From contig JAEYNP010000113.1 in assembly GCA_023412495.1 (NCBI GenBank), positions 139,325 to 203,324 on the forward strand: 64,000 nucleotides of DNA. Direction: 5' to 3'. The notes under the pieces are model-generated. The model had not been told where the DNA came from, made no database searches, and was given only the letters and a program-made list of their open reading frames with translations. Below, one piece after another: positions 1 through 8,481 of this stretch. The translations under genes and the position numbers were made by a program. Source of the stretch: Pseudomonadota bacterium. GTDB lineage: Bacteria; Desulfobacterota; Desulfobulbia; Desulfobulbales; Desulfocapsaceae. Position 1 is the stretch's first letter. Each line of letters begins with the position of its first letter.

Positions 1-234
1 CAAGAGGGCCGGAATGAGGATGCCCTTGATCACCACCATGACCTGGACGAAGAGGAGATCGCCGCCATCGAATCTGCCGTCGAAGTGCAGGAAAAAGGGG
101 CTGAGCGAAACAAGGATCCCCTGGCAGGCCATGATCTTCACCAGGGCCCCGAGCCGGCTCGAAGCCAGCGACAGGAGGACAGAAAGGAGCACCAGCACCA
201 TGCACATGTCGCTGATGTGTATCATGTAGATCAT
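1..234 (-). CDS. Hydrogenase-4 component E-like membrane subunit (partial)
   Basis: Only the first 78 codons are in the window; the frame stays open to the left edge. The product starts MIYMIHISDMCMVLVLL and is almost entirely hydrophobic. It has the HyfE-like pattern of a first helix, an ACQGILVSL segment and a second helix ending VIKGILIPALL. HyfE-type proteins are small membrane subunits of group 4 hydrogenase and related complex I-like assemblies. The start codon overlaps the stop of the upstream HyfC-like gene (ATGA), which implies translational coupling in one operon. The assignment rests on this short segment and on the neighbours. Confidence 0.72.
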   Translation of the reverse strand, partial: MIYMIHISDMCMVLVLLSVLLSLASSRLGALVKIMACQGILVSLSPFFLHFDGRFDGGDLLFVQVMVVIKGILIPALL

Positions 235-1145
235 TCGACGAAACCTATGGTGAGAATGACGGCGAAGAGGACAAGGGTGCCGGAGGTGAGGATGAATTTC
301 GGAACCAGGTTCATCTTCAGGCGCGCAGTCACCGACTCCACCACGCCGATAGCCGCATAGACGAGCGCGAGCACGCCGTAGAAGAGCGGGACCCCTGCCG
401 GCCCAAGGCTGCCGAAAGGACAGATGATGAGAGCGAGAAACGAGCTGTAGAACAGCAGCCGGTACATGGAGGCGAGCTCGATCAGGGCCAGGTCGGGGCC
501 GCTGTGGTCGAGGATCATCACCTCATGGATCATAGTCAGCTCCAGGTGGGTGGCCGGATCGTCCACCGGCACCCGGCTGTTCTCGGTGAGCAGGATCATG
601 AAGAGGGCGACAAGCACCAAGAGAAGCAGCGCGCCGCCAGCCCCGGCGAGGTGGATCGGCACCTCCCCCGTGAAATACCCGGCAAAGCTCAGAGCCCCGG
701 TCATCCGGTAGAAGAGGATGACAATCACCAACAGAGAAACCTCGGCAAGCGTCCCGAACAAGGCCTCACGGGCCGCCCCCATGCCCTGAAAGGGCGAGGC
801 CGTGTCGAGGGCCGCAAGGATGGTGAAGAAGCGCATCACCCCCATGACGTAGAGCAGGAGAATGACATCACCGTGAAAGGACAGCAGGGGCTCCCGTCCC
901 GCCAGGGGAAAAAAGAGCAGGAGCAATACCGCCCCGGCTATCGAGACTACCGGGCCGAGCCGAAATACCGGGCCCGCGCTTTCGCTGTAGACCGAGCCCT
1001 TGCGGAGGAGCTTTTGCAGGGTGAGGTATTTGATCATGAGCGGCGGCCCCTTTTTTCCGGCGAAGAAAGCCTTCACCTTCAGGAGGATCCCGGGGTACAA
1101 GGGCGCCAAGAGGAGCGCAAGAACTGTCGACATTATTGATTCCAT
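231..1145 (-). CDS. HyfC/HycD-like membrane subunit (NuoH/ND1 family) of a group 4 hydrogenase
   Basis: This 304-residue polytopic membrane protein belongs to the NuoH/HyfC/HycD family, which anchors the soluble hydrogenase arm to the membrane and is thought to help couple redox to ion movement. The segment around residues 200-230 (ENSRVPVDDPATHLELTMIH) is the family's conserved acidic loop. The length fits HyfC/HycD (about 305-320 residues). A clear GGGAGGAAAGAGGA ribosome site precedes the chosen ATG; an internal ATG three codons later (MSTV) is less well spaced. The gene is separated from the HyfB-like gene by a 158-bp gap holding a long inverted repeat and overlaps the HyfE-like gene. I cannot tell hydrogenase from another complex I-like enzyme because the catalytic subunits are outside the window. 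Confidence 0.85.
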   Translation of the reverse strand: MESIMSTVLALLLAPLYPGILLKVKAFFAGKKGPPLMIKYLTLQKLLRKGSVYSESAGPVFRLGPVVSIAGAVLLLLFFPLAGREPLLSFHGDVILLLYVMGVMRFFTILAALDTASPFQGMGAAREALFGTLAEVSLLVIVILFYRMTGALSFAGYFTGEVPIHLAGAGGALLLLVLVALFMILLTENSRVPVDDPATHLELTMIHEVMILDHSGPDLALIELASMYRLLFYSSFLALIICPFGSLGPAGVPLFYGVLALVYAAIGVVESVTARLKMNLVPKFILTSGTLVLFAVILTIGFVE

Positions 1146-1204
1146 TCCTCTTTCCTCCCGCTAGGAGCCTGGCGGATTATAGCTATTTTTTCTCAGATCG
1201 AGGC

Positions 1205-1263
1205 ATTTTCGAAAATTAAGCGCAGTCATGTACGTAACATTACGAGCATTAATTTTCGAAAAT
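1205..1263. repeat. 15-bp perfect inverted repeat in the HyfB-HyfC gap
   Basis: The arms are ATTTTCGAAAATTAA (1205-1219) and TTAATTTTCGAAAAT (1249-1263), separated by 29 bases. Each arm contains the self-complementary core ATTTTCGAAAAT. The site is the only substantial gap in an otherwise overlapping operon. In mRNA the arms could form a 15-bp stem, and in DNA they could be paired protein sites. There is no T-run typical of an intrinsic terminator. The same TTTTCGAAAA core recurs at 8394-8403. Confidence 0.8.
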
Positions 1264-1303
1264 AACGAAGAGATGGGGAAATAGGGCATAATCCGACGGA
1301 CTC

Positions 1304-3277
1304 CTAAAGGGTTTCCCACCAGAAGAGAACAGCCAGCAGCACCAGGATCGCCACGATGATATAGCCGATATAGAGCTGGATGTTGCCGTGCTGGATCCAG
1401 CGCAGTTTCGCCAGCAGGGCGAGACCCGGCCGGGTGACCCCCCGTTCGAGGATGACCTCGGTCAGATCGTCGACCCGGCTGTCGTAGGCCGTCCAGCCGG
1501 GAAAGATCGCGGTGAGCCGCACCTCGGTCTCCCGCACCGCGACCAGGGGCCGGAAAAAATTGACGATGCTCCGGGCAAAGGAGGCGCCGGTGTACTGGAT
1601 GCGGGCGGTGGGCCGAGTGAAACCGCAGCCCCAGGTGGGGCCTCGGACGACTTCCTTGCCCCGGTAGAGAGCCGCGCGCAGCAGGAAGAACACCAGGAAA
1701 AGGCCGAGGAGCAGCCGCGCTCCCAGGGCGAGGTTCGATCCGATGCTTCGGAGCTGCTGCCAGTCGATTAGCGAAAGATCGAGGCAGTCCGCCAGGGCGA
1801 AGACGGAAAAGTGGATGAAACCTTCCGGGAAAAGGCCGATGACCAGGCAAAGCGCCGTCAGGAAAACCATAGGCAGGGTAAAGCCGAGGCCGCCTTCGCC
1901 CGCTCTTGCCGCCTGCTCGGTGCGGGGTTCGCCGAGAAAGACGATGCCCACCACCTTGGTGAAGCAGAAGGAGGCCAGGCCGCCGATGGCGGCCAGCGCG
2001 CAGATGGCGAGAATCGCCGGTAGAAGCGTCCCCGTCCCGTGGTTCAGACCCTGAAAGGCCGCAAAATAGATGAGGAATTCGCTGACGAAGCCGTTGAAGG
2101 GCGGCAGACCGGCAATGGAAAGCGAACCGACCAGGAATGTCCCACCGGTGACCGGCATCTTCTTCATCAGGCCGCCGAGATCGTCCACATGGCTTGCACC
2201 GGTTTTCTTGACCACGACGCCCGCCCCGAAAAACAGCAGGCTCTTGAAAATCGAGTGGTTGAGCACATGGAGGAGGGAGCCGGCGAAGCCGAAGACCGCC
2301 ATGGTGGTGTCGGCTACGCCCAGCCCCATCATGCCCAGTCCCGCGCCGATCAGGATGATGCCGATATTTTCCACGCTGTGATAGGCGAGCAACCGCTTGA
2401 GGTCATGCTTGCCGAGCGCGTACACCACGCCCATGACGCCCGAGACCATGCCGCAGACCAGCACCATCCGGCCCAGCATAGGGTCGCTGTCGCCGAGCAG
2501 GAAGAACATCCTGAGGATGCCGTAGATCCCCATCTTGATCATGACCCCAGACATTAGCGCCGAGATATGACTGGGTGCGGCAGGATGAGCATGGGGCAGC
2601 CAGATGTGCCCGGGCATGACCCCCGCCTTGACGCCGAAACCGAGAAAGGCGAGCAGGAAGACCGCCGATTTGCTGGACAGCGGCAGGGAGTTGGCACCCT
2701 CGAAGGAAAAGCTGCCGGTATGGCTGTAGATGATGGCAAAGGCGGCGAAGACGAGCAGGGCCCCGGCTTGGGAAAAGAGAAAATAGAGATAGCCGGCAAG
2801 CCTCGATTCCTGCTTCTCGTAGTCGTACAGGACGAGGACGAAAGAGGAAATCGACATCATTTCCCAGGCTATGGCAAAGCTCAGCATGTTGCCGGCGGCC
2901 ACCACCATTGCCATGGAGGCGACCAGGAAGGCCGTGAAAAACACATTGATCGCCGAACGCCACGACTTGGCGCCGTCCGCAAAGTACTGGCAGCCGTACA
3001 TGGTGGCCAGCGGAGTGATCAGGAAGATCGGCACCAGAAAGAAGATGCTCAGCCTGTCGAGGGAGAAATCGAGGACAAAAATCCTCAGCCAGGTCCAGGA
3101 CCAGGACAAGCTCTCCGGCTCTTCGGCGGCCGTGAAGATGGTTAAGAACGCCGCCAGGGAAGCGCAGGCCACTATCCCGGCCGAGACGTATTTAGACAGG
3201 GCGAAGCGGCGCCAGCTCAGGAGCGACAAGGCTCCCCCGGCCAGGATAAGGGCCAGGGAGAGGAGGAAGGTATTCAT
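1304..3277 (-). CDS. HyfB/HycC-like proton-antiporter subunit (NuoL/M/N family)
   Basis: This 657-residue multi-helix membrane protein has the Mrp/NuoL antiporter signature. Around residue 220 it reads MPGHIWLPHAHPAAPSHISA, followed by SGVMIKMGIYG and later LNHSIFKSLLFFGAG, both conserved in HyfB/HycC. The length matches HyfB (about 670). It would form a proton-translocating arm of the hydrogenase complex in the cytoplasmic membrane. Its ATG overlaps the stop of the upstream unknown gene (ATGA), so the two are translationally coupled. It is the second gene of an operon read from the sigma-54-type promoter at 4451-4466. Confidence 0.88.
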   Translation of the reverse strand: MNTFLLSLALILAGGALSLLSWRRFALSKYVSAGIVACASLAAFLTIFTAAEEPESLSWSWTWLRIFVLDFSLDRLSIFFLVPIFLITPLATMYGCQYFADGAKSWRSAINVFFTAFLVASMAMVVAAGNMLSFAIAWEMMSISSFVLVLYDYEKQESRLAGYLYFLFSQAGALLVFAAFAIIYSHTGSFSFEGANSLPLSSKSAVFLLAFLGFGVKAGVMPGHIWLPHAHPAAPSHISALMSGVMIKMGIYGILRMFFLLGDSDPMLGRMVLVCGMVSGVMGVVYALGKHDLKRLLAYHSVENIGIILIGAGLGMMGLGVADTTMAVFGFAGSLLHVLNHSIFKSLLFFGAGVVVKKTGASHVDDLGGLMKKMPVTGGTFLVGSLSIAGLPPFNGFVSEFLIYFAAFQGLNHGTGTLLPAILAICALAAIGGLASFCFTKVVGIVFLGEPRTEQAARAGEGGLGFTLPMVFLTALCLVIGLFPEGFIHFSVFALADCLDLSLIDWQQLRSIGSNLALGARLLLGLFLVFFLLRAALYRGKEVVRGPTWGCGFTRPTARIQYTGASFARSIVNFFRPLVAVRETEVRLTAIFPGWTAYDSRVDDLTEVILERGVTRPGLALLAKLRWIQHGNIQLYIGYIIVAILVLLAVLFWWETL

Positions 3278-4323
3278 AAACGTTCGTATTCGGTATATTC
3301 GGCCCCCGAGCCCATCCTGTTGAAGTTCATCAAGGCGACGAACAGATCGTCCTGCAGCAGCGGATAGATGTTGCCGTAACAGTAACCGTGCCGTTTCCAG
3401 CAGGCCTGCCAGGGCACGAAGTAGCGTTCCTTCCTGCCGCGGAAGCCTCTCATGTCGATCTCGAGCCCGGAAACACAGATGAGGTTGCGCAGATCATCGG
3501 GTCCCGTGGCGGCAAAGGTGTCGCAAATCCCGGAGAAACCGGCCTGAAGGTGGACGAGGGTGGCCGCGAGTTCGGGGTTTTTTTGGGTGACGATCCGGGG
3601 CATCAGTTCCGCAACCGCCGGGAAGGGGGGCGGATCATCCTGTGGTGATTTGCCGGCAAAGAAAAATAGCTCCGGCCCAAAGTATTCGCCGATCGGGCTA
3701 AAGACACCCGGCTGCCAGGAAAACTCCCGCTCATCCAGGATTTGCCTGAATCCGGCCGACAGGGGGAGGGTGACCAGCGACCCAGCGGAAGCGCGATCCC
3801 GCTGCAATGTTTTGCCGGCTTCGGCAATCCTATCGACATGCACTTGCAAGCCGACCCCGGCCGGATTGCCCTTGCCGGAAACCAGGCCCTCCGGAATGGT
3901 CACCACCGGTTTTCCGGTACTGTCGCAGCCCAGGCGGATATGCTCCTGGGCGAACCGGTATTGCCGGACATAAGGGGCAATGAATTCGGCGGGAGTTGCC
4001 GGGGCCACCTTCCCGAAGTCTTCCCGGGACCGTTGACCGGGCAGTCCGGTGTAGGCCCCCCAGTTCTGTTCATAGGGGATCATGGCGGAAAAAATGACGA
4101 TATGGTCCTGTTCTCCCCACATGGCATCCGAGGAGGAACGGTATCCCAGGGTCAGCCTTTCGGCCAGATTGGCTGCCGTCTCGCAGGGTCTCGTCACGAT
4201 AGGGTTATGAAAGCCGAGGGAGGAACAGAGTGTTCGCAGACGCGGGAGAAATTCATACGCGGGGATCAATCGACCGCGGACCTTGCAGCTCGGGATTTGC
4301 GGTAAGGGGTCTGAGGTTGTCAA
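3274..4323 (-). CDS. Unrecognised soluble protein, first gene of the hydrogenase operon
   Basis: I do not recognise this protein of about 349 residues. It has no evident signal peptide or membrane helix. It is moderately aromatic and has Cys residues clustered in the C-terminal third (GFSGICDTFAA, WQACWKRHGYCYGN). I place the start at a TTG because GGAGG sits five bases before it. In-frame ATG codons at 4335 and 4356 are possible but have weaker ribosome sites. It overlaps the HyfB-like gene by four bases and is the first gene after the -24/-12 promoter. Its position suggests a role in assembly, regulation or electron supply of the complex, but that is inference from context only. Confidence 0.7.
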   Translation of the reverse strand: MTTSDPLPQIPSCKVRGRLIPAYEFLPRLRTLCSSLGFHNPIVTRPCETAANLAERLTLGYRSSSDAMWGEQDHIVIFSAMIPYEQNWGAYTGLPGQRSREDFGKVAPATPAEFIAPYVRQYRFAQEHIRLGCDSTGKPVVTIPEGLVSGKGNPAGVGLQVHVDRIAEAGKTLQRDRASAGSLVTLPLSAGFRQILDEREFSWQPGVFSPIGEYFGPELFFFAGKSPQDDPPPFPAVAELMPRIVTQKNPELAATLVHLQAGFSGICDTFAATGPDDLRNLICVSGLEIDMRGFRGRKERYFVPWQACWKRHGYCYGNIYPLLQDDLFVALMNFNRMGSGAEYTEYERL

Positions 4324-4450
4324 TTTTTCCTCCATATAAGAGATGAGATGTCGCATTTCTCATTTTGATGAGAGAAACCGATTGTTGACGCACTACTCCC
4401 GATGTTGCGAGGGTCGCTGGAAAGCGGCACGCCTTTTGCGAATCAGGGCT

Positions 4451-4466
4451 AGCAACCGCCATGCCA
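4451..4466 (-). promoter_or_regulatory. Sigma-54 (-24/-12) promoter of the hydrogenase operon
   Basis: Read on the minus strand the sequence is TGGCATGGCGGTTGCT. It matches the sigma-54 consensus TGGCAYR-N4-TTGCW at every core position, with the GG and GC doublets the required 10 bases apart. Transcription would begin near 4440, about 115 bases before the chosen start of the first operon gene. The adjacent divergent response regulator has the GAFTGA loop used to contact sigma-54, so it is the obvious candidate activator. Confidence 0.8.
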
Positions 4467-4599
4467 TCCTCCTTACCCCGGCAAGATTCAACTATGAACA
4501 ATGATAATGAAAAGTTACCTCCAAACCCCTAAGGAACGCCGGTGCCCTTACCCCCTGTTTTCGTGAAGCTACGGTGACAAAATCGGAATCATCCATATA

Positions 4600-4614
4600 A
4601 TTATTTGAAATAAT
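4600..4614. promoter_or_regulatory. Palindrome upstream of the -24/-12 promoter, possible activator site
   Basis: ATTATTTGAAATAAT has 7-base arms around one central base. It lies about 135-165 bases upstream of the minus-strand sigma-54 promoter, a normal distance for an enhancer-binding activator. A second, weaker dyad (GTGA-N8-TCAC) is at 4638-4653. Assignment as an upstream activating site is inference. Confidence 0.35.
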
Positions 4615-4702
4615 GACACAAATAATGTTTACTGAGGGTGACAGTCATATCACGGGACGGAAAGCGAGTGTATAGCCGAAGTAACAGCGGGGACGGACGG
4701 GT

Positions 4703-5938
4703 ATGGATGACGAAAAGAATGAAGAAAAATCGGGTGAAAGCTTGCTGATCGATATCCTGGAGAGACAGAAGAAAGACCTGGTCATCAGGTTCCTGAAGAA
4801 GCACGAGGAGGCCGAGGCCAACAGATCGTTCATCGACAAGATCATGTCCAACCTCTCCGACCTGATCATCGTTCTGTCCGCCGATCTGCACATTGTTCAG
4901 GCCAGCAGGGAATTCTACCGGGTGCTGGAACTCGAGGACATGGAGCCGGGGCTCGCCCTCAAGGACATCACCGGCCGAGAGAGTCTGCAGCTGCTCACCG
5001 AGCGGCTCTCGGGCGGGGAATTCCACGATCTCGAGACGACCCTCATCAGCCGGGCCGGCAAGCCCGTGCCGGTCATTATCCGCGGCACCACCTATGTGAC
5101 GGAATCAGGGCGTATTCTCCATATGCTGGTAGCCTCCGACCGCCGCGATTTCTACGAGGTCATGGGGCGGATGCGGGAGGTGCAGGATCAGCTCATTCAC
5201 TCCGGGCGCCTGGCGAGCCTGGGCGAAATGGCCGCCGGCATCGGCCACGAGCTGACCCAGCCGCTCAACACCGTGCTGCTTCTCGCCCGCAACTGCGTGA
5301 AGGCCATGGACAACCCGGTGGAGAACGCAGCGATGATCAAGGAGAACCTGGTGACGATCATCGAGCGGGTGAACCACTCGTCCTCCATCATCAGGAGCCT
5401 GAAGGGGTTTGCCAGCAAGGCCAGGGAAGAAGTCGTGCCGGTGCGGATCAACGTCATCATTCTCGATGTCCTGAGTTTCCTGGACGCCCAGCTGCTGCTC
5501 TCGGATATCGCCGTCGACCTGGAACTGGCTGAGAAGGATTACTGGGTGATGGGCCACGAGGTGCGGATCGAACAGGTCCTGCTCAACCTGATCCAAAACG
5601 CCATTCAGGCCATGGCCGAGACCAGGAAGCCGGTCCTCAAAATCACCACCTTCCGCCACGCCGGTGTCGATTCGGAGAGCCTGCAGCCCAAGGCCTATGT
5701 GGGCATCTCGGTCACCGACAACGGCGAGGGGATCGATCCTGCCATCCAGGCCAAGATCTTCGATCCCTTCTTCACCACAAGGGAGGTCGGCGCCGGGATG
5801 GGCTTGGGGCTGTCGATCGTCGAGCGCATCGTCAGGGGATTCAGCGGACAGATCAAGGTGGACAGCACGCCCGGCAGCGGGACAACCTTCACCGTCTATC
5901 TGCCTGAACATGAAAAAGAGAACGGCTCGCCGGAATGA
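4703..5938 (+). CDS. Sensor histidine kinase (PAS, HisKA, HATPase)
   Basis: This 411-residue cytosolic NtrB-type kinase has no membrane helix. A charged N-terminal helix is followed by a PAS-like sensor at roughly residues 45-150. The dimerisation/phosphoacceptor segment has His182 in GIGHELTQPLN. The ATPase domain shows the N box (NLIQNAIQAM), a G1 box (DNGEGID), the F box (FFTTREVG) and a G2 box (GMGLGLSIV). The start follows a purine-rich GGGGACGGACGGGT stretch. It sits 19 bases ahead of a cognate sigma-54-type response regulator and is divergent from the hydrogenase operon, suggesting that it senses a cytosolic redox or metabolite signal for that operon. The signal cannot be read from the sequence. 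Confidence 0.9.
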   Translation: MDDEKNEEKSGESLLIDILERQKKDLVIRFLKKHEEAEANRSFIDKIMSNLSDLIIVLSADLHIVQASREFYRVLELEDMEPGLALKDITGRESLQLLTERLSGGEFHDLETTLISRAGKPVPVIIRGTTYVTESGRILHMLVASDRRDFYEVMGRMREVQDQLIHSGRLASLGEMAAGIGHELTQPLNTVLLLARNCVKAMDNPVENAAMIKENLVTIIERVNHSSSIIRSLKGFASKAREEVVPVRINVIILDVLSFLDAQLLLSDIAVDLELAEKDYWVMGHEVRIEQVLLNLIQNAIQAMAETRKPVLKITTFRHAGVDSESLQPKAYVGISVTDNGEGIDPAIQAKIFDPFFTTREVGAGMGLGLSIVERIVRGFSGQIKVDSTPGSGTTFTVYLPEHEKENGSPE

Positions 5939-5957
5939 AACGCAGGGAAGGTCGAAA

Positions 5958-7334
5958 ATGGAAAAGAAAAGCACCATTCTGGTAGTGGATGACGATCAAT
6001 ATCTGCTGTCGGCCATCGGCCAGACCCTGATGCTGAACGGGTTCCGGGCGGACCTTCAGGCCAGCCCGCTCGCCGCCCTGGAGCTGGTGAAAAGCAATTC
6101 CTATATGGCGGTCATCGCCGACATTCGGATGCCGGTGATGGACGGCATGCAGCTGCTCGGGGAAATCGGCAAGATCGACCGCGACCTGCCAATCATCATG
6201 ATCACCGGCCATGGCGACGTGGCGCTCGCGGTGCAGGCCATCCGGACCGGCGCCTACGATTTCCTGGAGAAACCGGTGGACGAAGAGGTGCTGCTCGCCT
6301 CGCTGCAACGGGCGGTGGAAAAGCGGCGGCTGGTCATGGAAAACCGGCAGCTCCAGGAGGATCTCGCCCGCCAGAGCCGCCAGTCCTTTTTCCGCGGCAT
6401 GGTCGGCTGTCACCCGCTGATGCATCGTCTCTACGATGTGGTGGAGATGGCGGCCAGGGCGGCTGATCCGGTGCTGCTGTCCGGCGAGACCGGCACCGGC
6501 AAGGAACTGGTGGCCCGGGCCATTCATCAAATCGCCAGGCCTAGGGGTACCTTCGTCGGTGTCAACATGGCGGCGCTCCCGGCGGAGATGATCGAATCGG
6601 AACTCTTCGGCCACGAGCGGGGGGCCTTTACCGGGGCCGTCGCCACCAAGATCGGCAAGTTCGAGTATGCCAAGGACGGGACACTCTTTCTCGATGAAAT
6701 CTGCAGCCTGCCCAACACCCTCCAGGCAAAACTCCTCCGCGTCCTCGAGGAACGCAGCTTCTGCCGCCTGGGCAGCAATACCCAGCTCCCCCTGCAGGCG
6801 AGGATCATCTCGGCGACCAACAAGGATCTCCATGAGGAGATCGCCGGCGGGCGATTCCGCCAGGATCTCTTCTACCGGCTGAACGTCCTGTCCATCGACA
6901 TCCCGTCGCTCAGGAAGCGCAAGGAGGATATCCCGCTTCTGGTCGAATATTTTCGCCAGGAATATTGCCGCGAACGGCAGCAGACCGTGCCGCCCTTCAC
7001 CGCCCAGCAGATGGAGAAGATCACATCCCAGGATTGGCCGGGCAACATCCGCGAGCTGCGCAACTACGTGCGGCGGGCCTGCGTCTTCGGCGAACCGCCC
7101 GAAGAGCAGGCGAAGGATGCCGCCGCCCTCTCTCCCGAGCCGGGCGGAAAGGGGTTGCAATCGCTCAGGGATTACATGGAGTTGCACGAAAAGGAATACA
7201 TCATCCGCGTCCTGTCCCAGCATGGGGGCAAGGTGGGAGCATCCCACCAGGTGCTTGGCCTTTCCCGCAAGGGGCTGTACGACAAGATCAACAAGTACTC
7301 GATCGATCTCGCTGCTTGTAAGAAGGAGGAGTGA
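5958..7334 (+). CDS. Sigma-54-dependent response regulator (REC, AAA+, Fis HTH)
   Basis: This is a 458-residue NtrC-family activator. The receiver has DDD at residues 11-13 and phospho-acceptor Asp55 in ADIRMPVMDG. The AAA+ domain has Walker A GETGTGKE, the sigma-54-contacting GAFTGA loop, Walker B DGTLFLDEI and an R-finger region. The C-terminus carries a Fis-type helix-turn-helix (GGKVGASHQVLGLSRKGLYD). The start ATG has GGAAGG upstream; the longer open frame to 5664 overlaps the kinase gene and is not needed. It is paired with the kinase at 4703, and the perfect sigma-54 site at 4451-4466 is its likely target. Confidence 0.93.
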   Translation: MEKKSTILVVDDDQYLLSAIGQTLMLNGFRADLQASPLAALELVKSNSYMAVIADIRMPVMDGMQLLGEIGKIDRDLPIIMITGHGDVALAVQAIRTGAYDFLEKPVDEEVLLASLQRAVEKRRLVMENRQLQEDLARQSRQSFFRGMVGCHPLMHRLYDVVEMAARAADPVLLSGETGTGKELVARAIHQIARPRGTFVGVNMAALPAEMIESELFGHERGAFTGAVATKIGKFEYAKDGTLFLDEICSLPNTLQAKLLRVLEERSFCRLGSNTQLPLQARIISATNKDLHEEIAGGRFRQDLFYRLNVLSIDIPSLRKRKEDIPLLVEYFRQEYCRERQQTVPPFTAQQMEKITSQDWPGNIRELRNYVRRACVFGEPPEEQAKDAAALSPEPGGKGLQSLRDYMELHEKEYIIRVLSQHGGKVGASHQVLGLSRKGLYDKINKYSIDLAACKKEE

Positions 7335-7556
7335 AAAGACTCCATGACTAAGAAAATTCGAAAATTCCGCCAGGAGCCGTCCCATTTATAAGATCACATC
7401 GACGATTCCGCTACGCTTTCCTCAGTGAGCTAAAATACGTGTTGCTGAACAGTTACCAGAAAGTCAAACTCGTGAAGGTGCTTATCCTCGATTGAAAGGC
7501 CGGGAGGAAAGAGCGGGGGGAGTCGTCGCCCCGCAACTGCGGAAAGGTGACGGCAG

Positions 7557-7584
7557 GCGGGAGGGGCGGCGGTGCCCCTCCCGC
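7557..7584 (-). terminator. GC-rich hairpin after the universal stress protein gene
   Basis: Perfect 11-bp arms GCGGGAGGGGC and GCCCCTCCCGC enclose a 6-base loop. The hairpin begins about 20 bases after the minus-strand stop at 7605. There is no U-tract, so it may be a non-canonical terminator or a 3'-end stabiliser. The surrounding 7335-7604 gap holds no gene that I can support. Confidence 0.45.
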
Positions 7585-7604
7585 ATTCGTCTGGTCTGCC
7601 GGTG

Positions 7605-8126
7605 TCATTCGCTGGCCGACGGAACGATCAGCACCGGAATTTTCGCTTTCTTGAGGGTCGATTTTATCGTCTGGCCGACAGAGGTGCCGGACAGCAGGCC
7701 CTGCCCGGCCCCCAGAATGATCAGGTCGCAGGCCTGTTCTTTCGCGACCTTGATGATGACCTCGACCACCTCGCCGTTCTCGATCACGATTTCGTTTCCG
7801 GGAATATCGTATCCCGTCTCATTGGTGACCGATTCCATATAGAATTCGCTCAAGGCGGTCTTAGCCATCTGCCGGGGCGAAACCTTGCCGACGAGGGCAT
7901 GCCTCGCCTCCTCCTTATGCTGCTTCACCACCTCCATCCATTTGTCCTTGCCGAAGAGCCCGATCATGTGTCCTTCGTAGTTGCTGGGCAGCGGTTCCAT
8001 GACATGCAGTAGAATGATCTTGGCACGGAACTGGTTGGCCAGCAGGGCGGCGTGCCGAAAGGCGATCCGGCTCGCTGTGGAAAGATTGGAGGTAAACAGA
8101 ATTGTTTTATAACCTTTCACTTTCAT
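7605..8126 (-). CDS. Universal stress protein (UspA family)
   Basis: This 173-residue single-domain Usp has the typical start MKVKGYKTILFTSNLSTASR. It also has the ATP-binding motif G-2x-G-9x-G(S/T) in GAGQGLLSGTSVGQTIKS near residues 142-159, so it is likely the nucleotide-binding type. The end reads KIPVLIVPSASE, the normal last strand. It is slightly longer than typical 140-150-residue family members because of an insertion around residues 60-80. The gene stands alone between the two-component system and the efflux operon. Role in stress or starvation response is known for the family; the specific trigger is unknown. Confidence 0.9.
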   Translation of the reverse strand: MKVKGYKTILFTSNLSTASRIAFRHAALLANQFRAKIILLHVMEPLPSNYEGHMIGLFGKDKWMEVVKQHKEEARHALVGKVSPRQMAKTALSEFYMESVTNETGYDIPGNEIVIENGEVVEVIIKVAKEQACDLIILGAGQGLLSGTSVGQTIKSTLKKAKIPVLIVPSASE

Positions 8127-8481
8127 CGAATTGCATTACTCCCCTTTTGAAAAAATAATGGCACAGCGATGCGTCCGGCCAGACCACCTGGCAGTCCGCC
8201 CCTCGAACTCCTTCGCTGAAGTTACTGAACCGCAACGCGCCGGCAACTCTCCCGTCCGTCTCCTGACGACTCCTGTTCGGTTGGCGACGGGAAATATCCT
8301 GCACCGGATCAAGCCGCACCGGAGCATTCCCTGTTCTTTCGCCATTGTACGACATTTTCAAAGTCTCTTGAAGAGGCAATGGACATTGACCGGTTTTCGA
8401 AAAATTCTACCAGCGCATAACATTCCCGAACACAGCGACTCTCGGATCAGGAAATCGAACGGCATGTGATTCCATATGTTT
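8127..8481. other. Intergenic region without a supported gene
   Basis: This 355-base gap separates the universal stress protein gene from the 3' end of the RND permease gene. No open frame here has convincing composition or a ribosome site. It includes one TTTTCGAAAA palindrome at 8394-8403, the core also seen in the inverted repeat at 1205-1263. A plus-strand TGGCACA at 8160 lacks a correctly spaced GC and is not a sigma-54 site. Confidence 0.5.

Noticed and set aside
7440..7584. The plus-strand stretch with GCCCCGCAACTGCGG resembles the conserved core of a cobalamin riboswitch.
   Set aside because: The rest of the riboswitch core is not recognisable, and no gene follows on that strand. The only neighbour is the oppositely oriented stress protein gene. 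A covariance-model scan would settle it.
8158..8176. TGGCACA-like sequence at 8160 considered as a sigma-54 promoter.
   Set aside because: The downstream GC is one base out of register, and no gene is in position.
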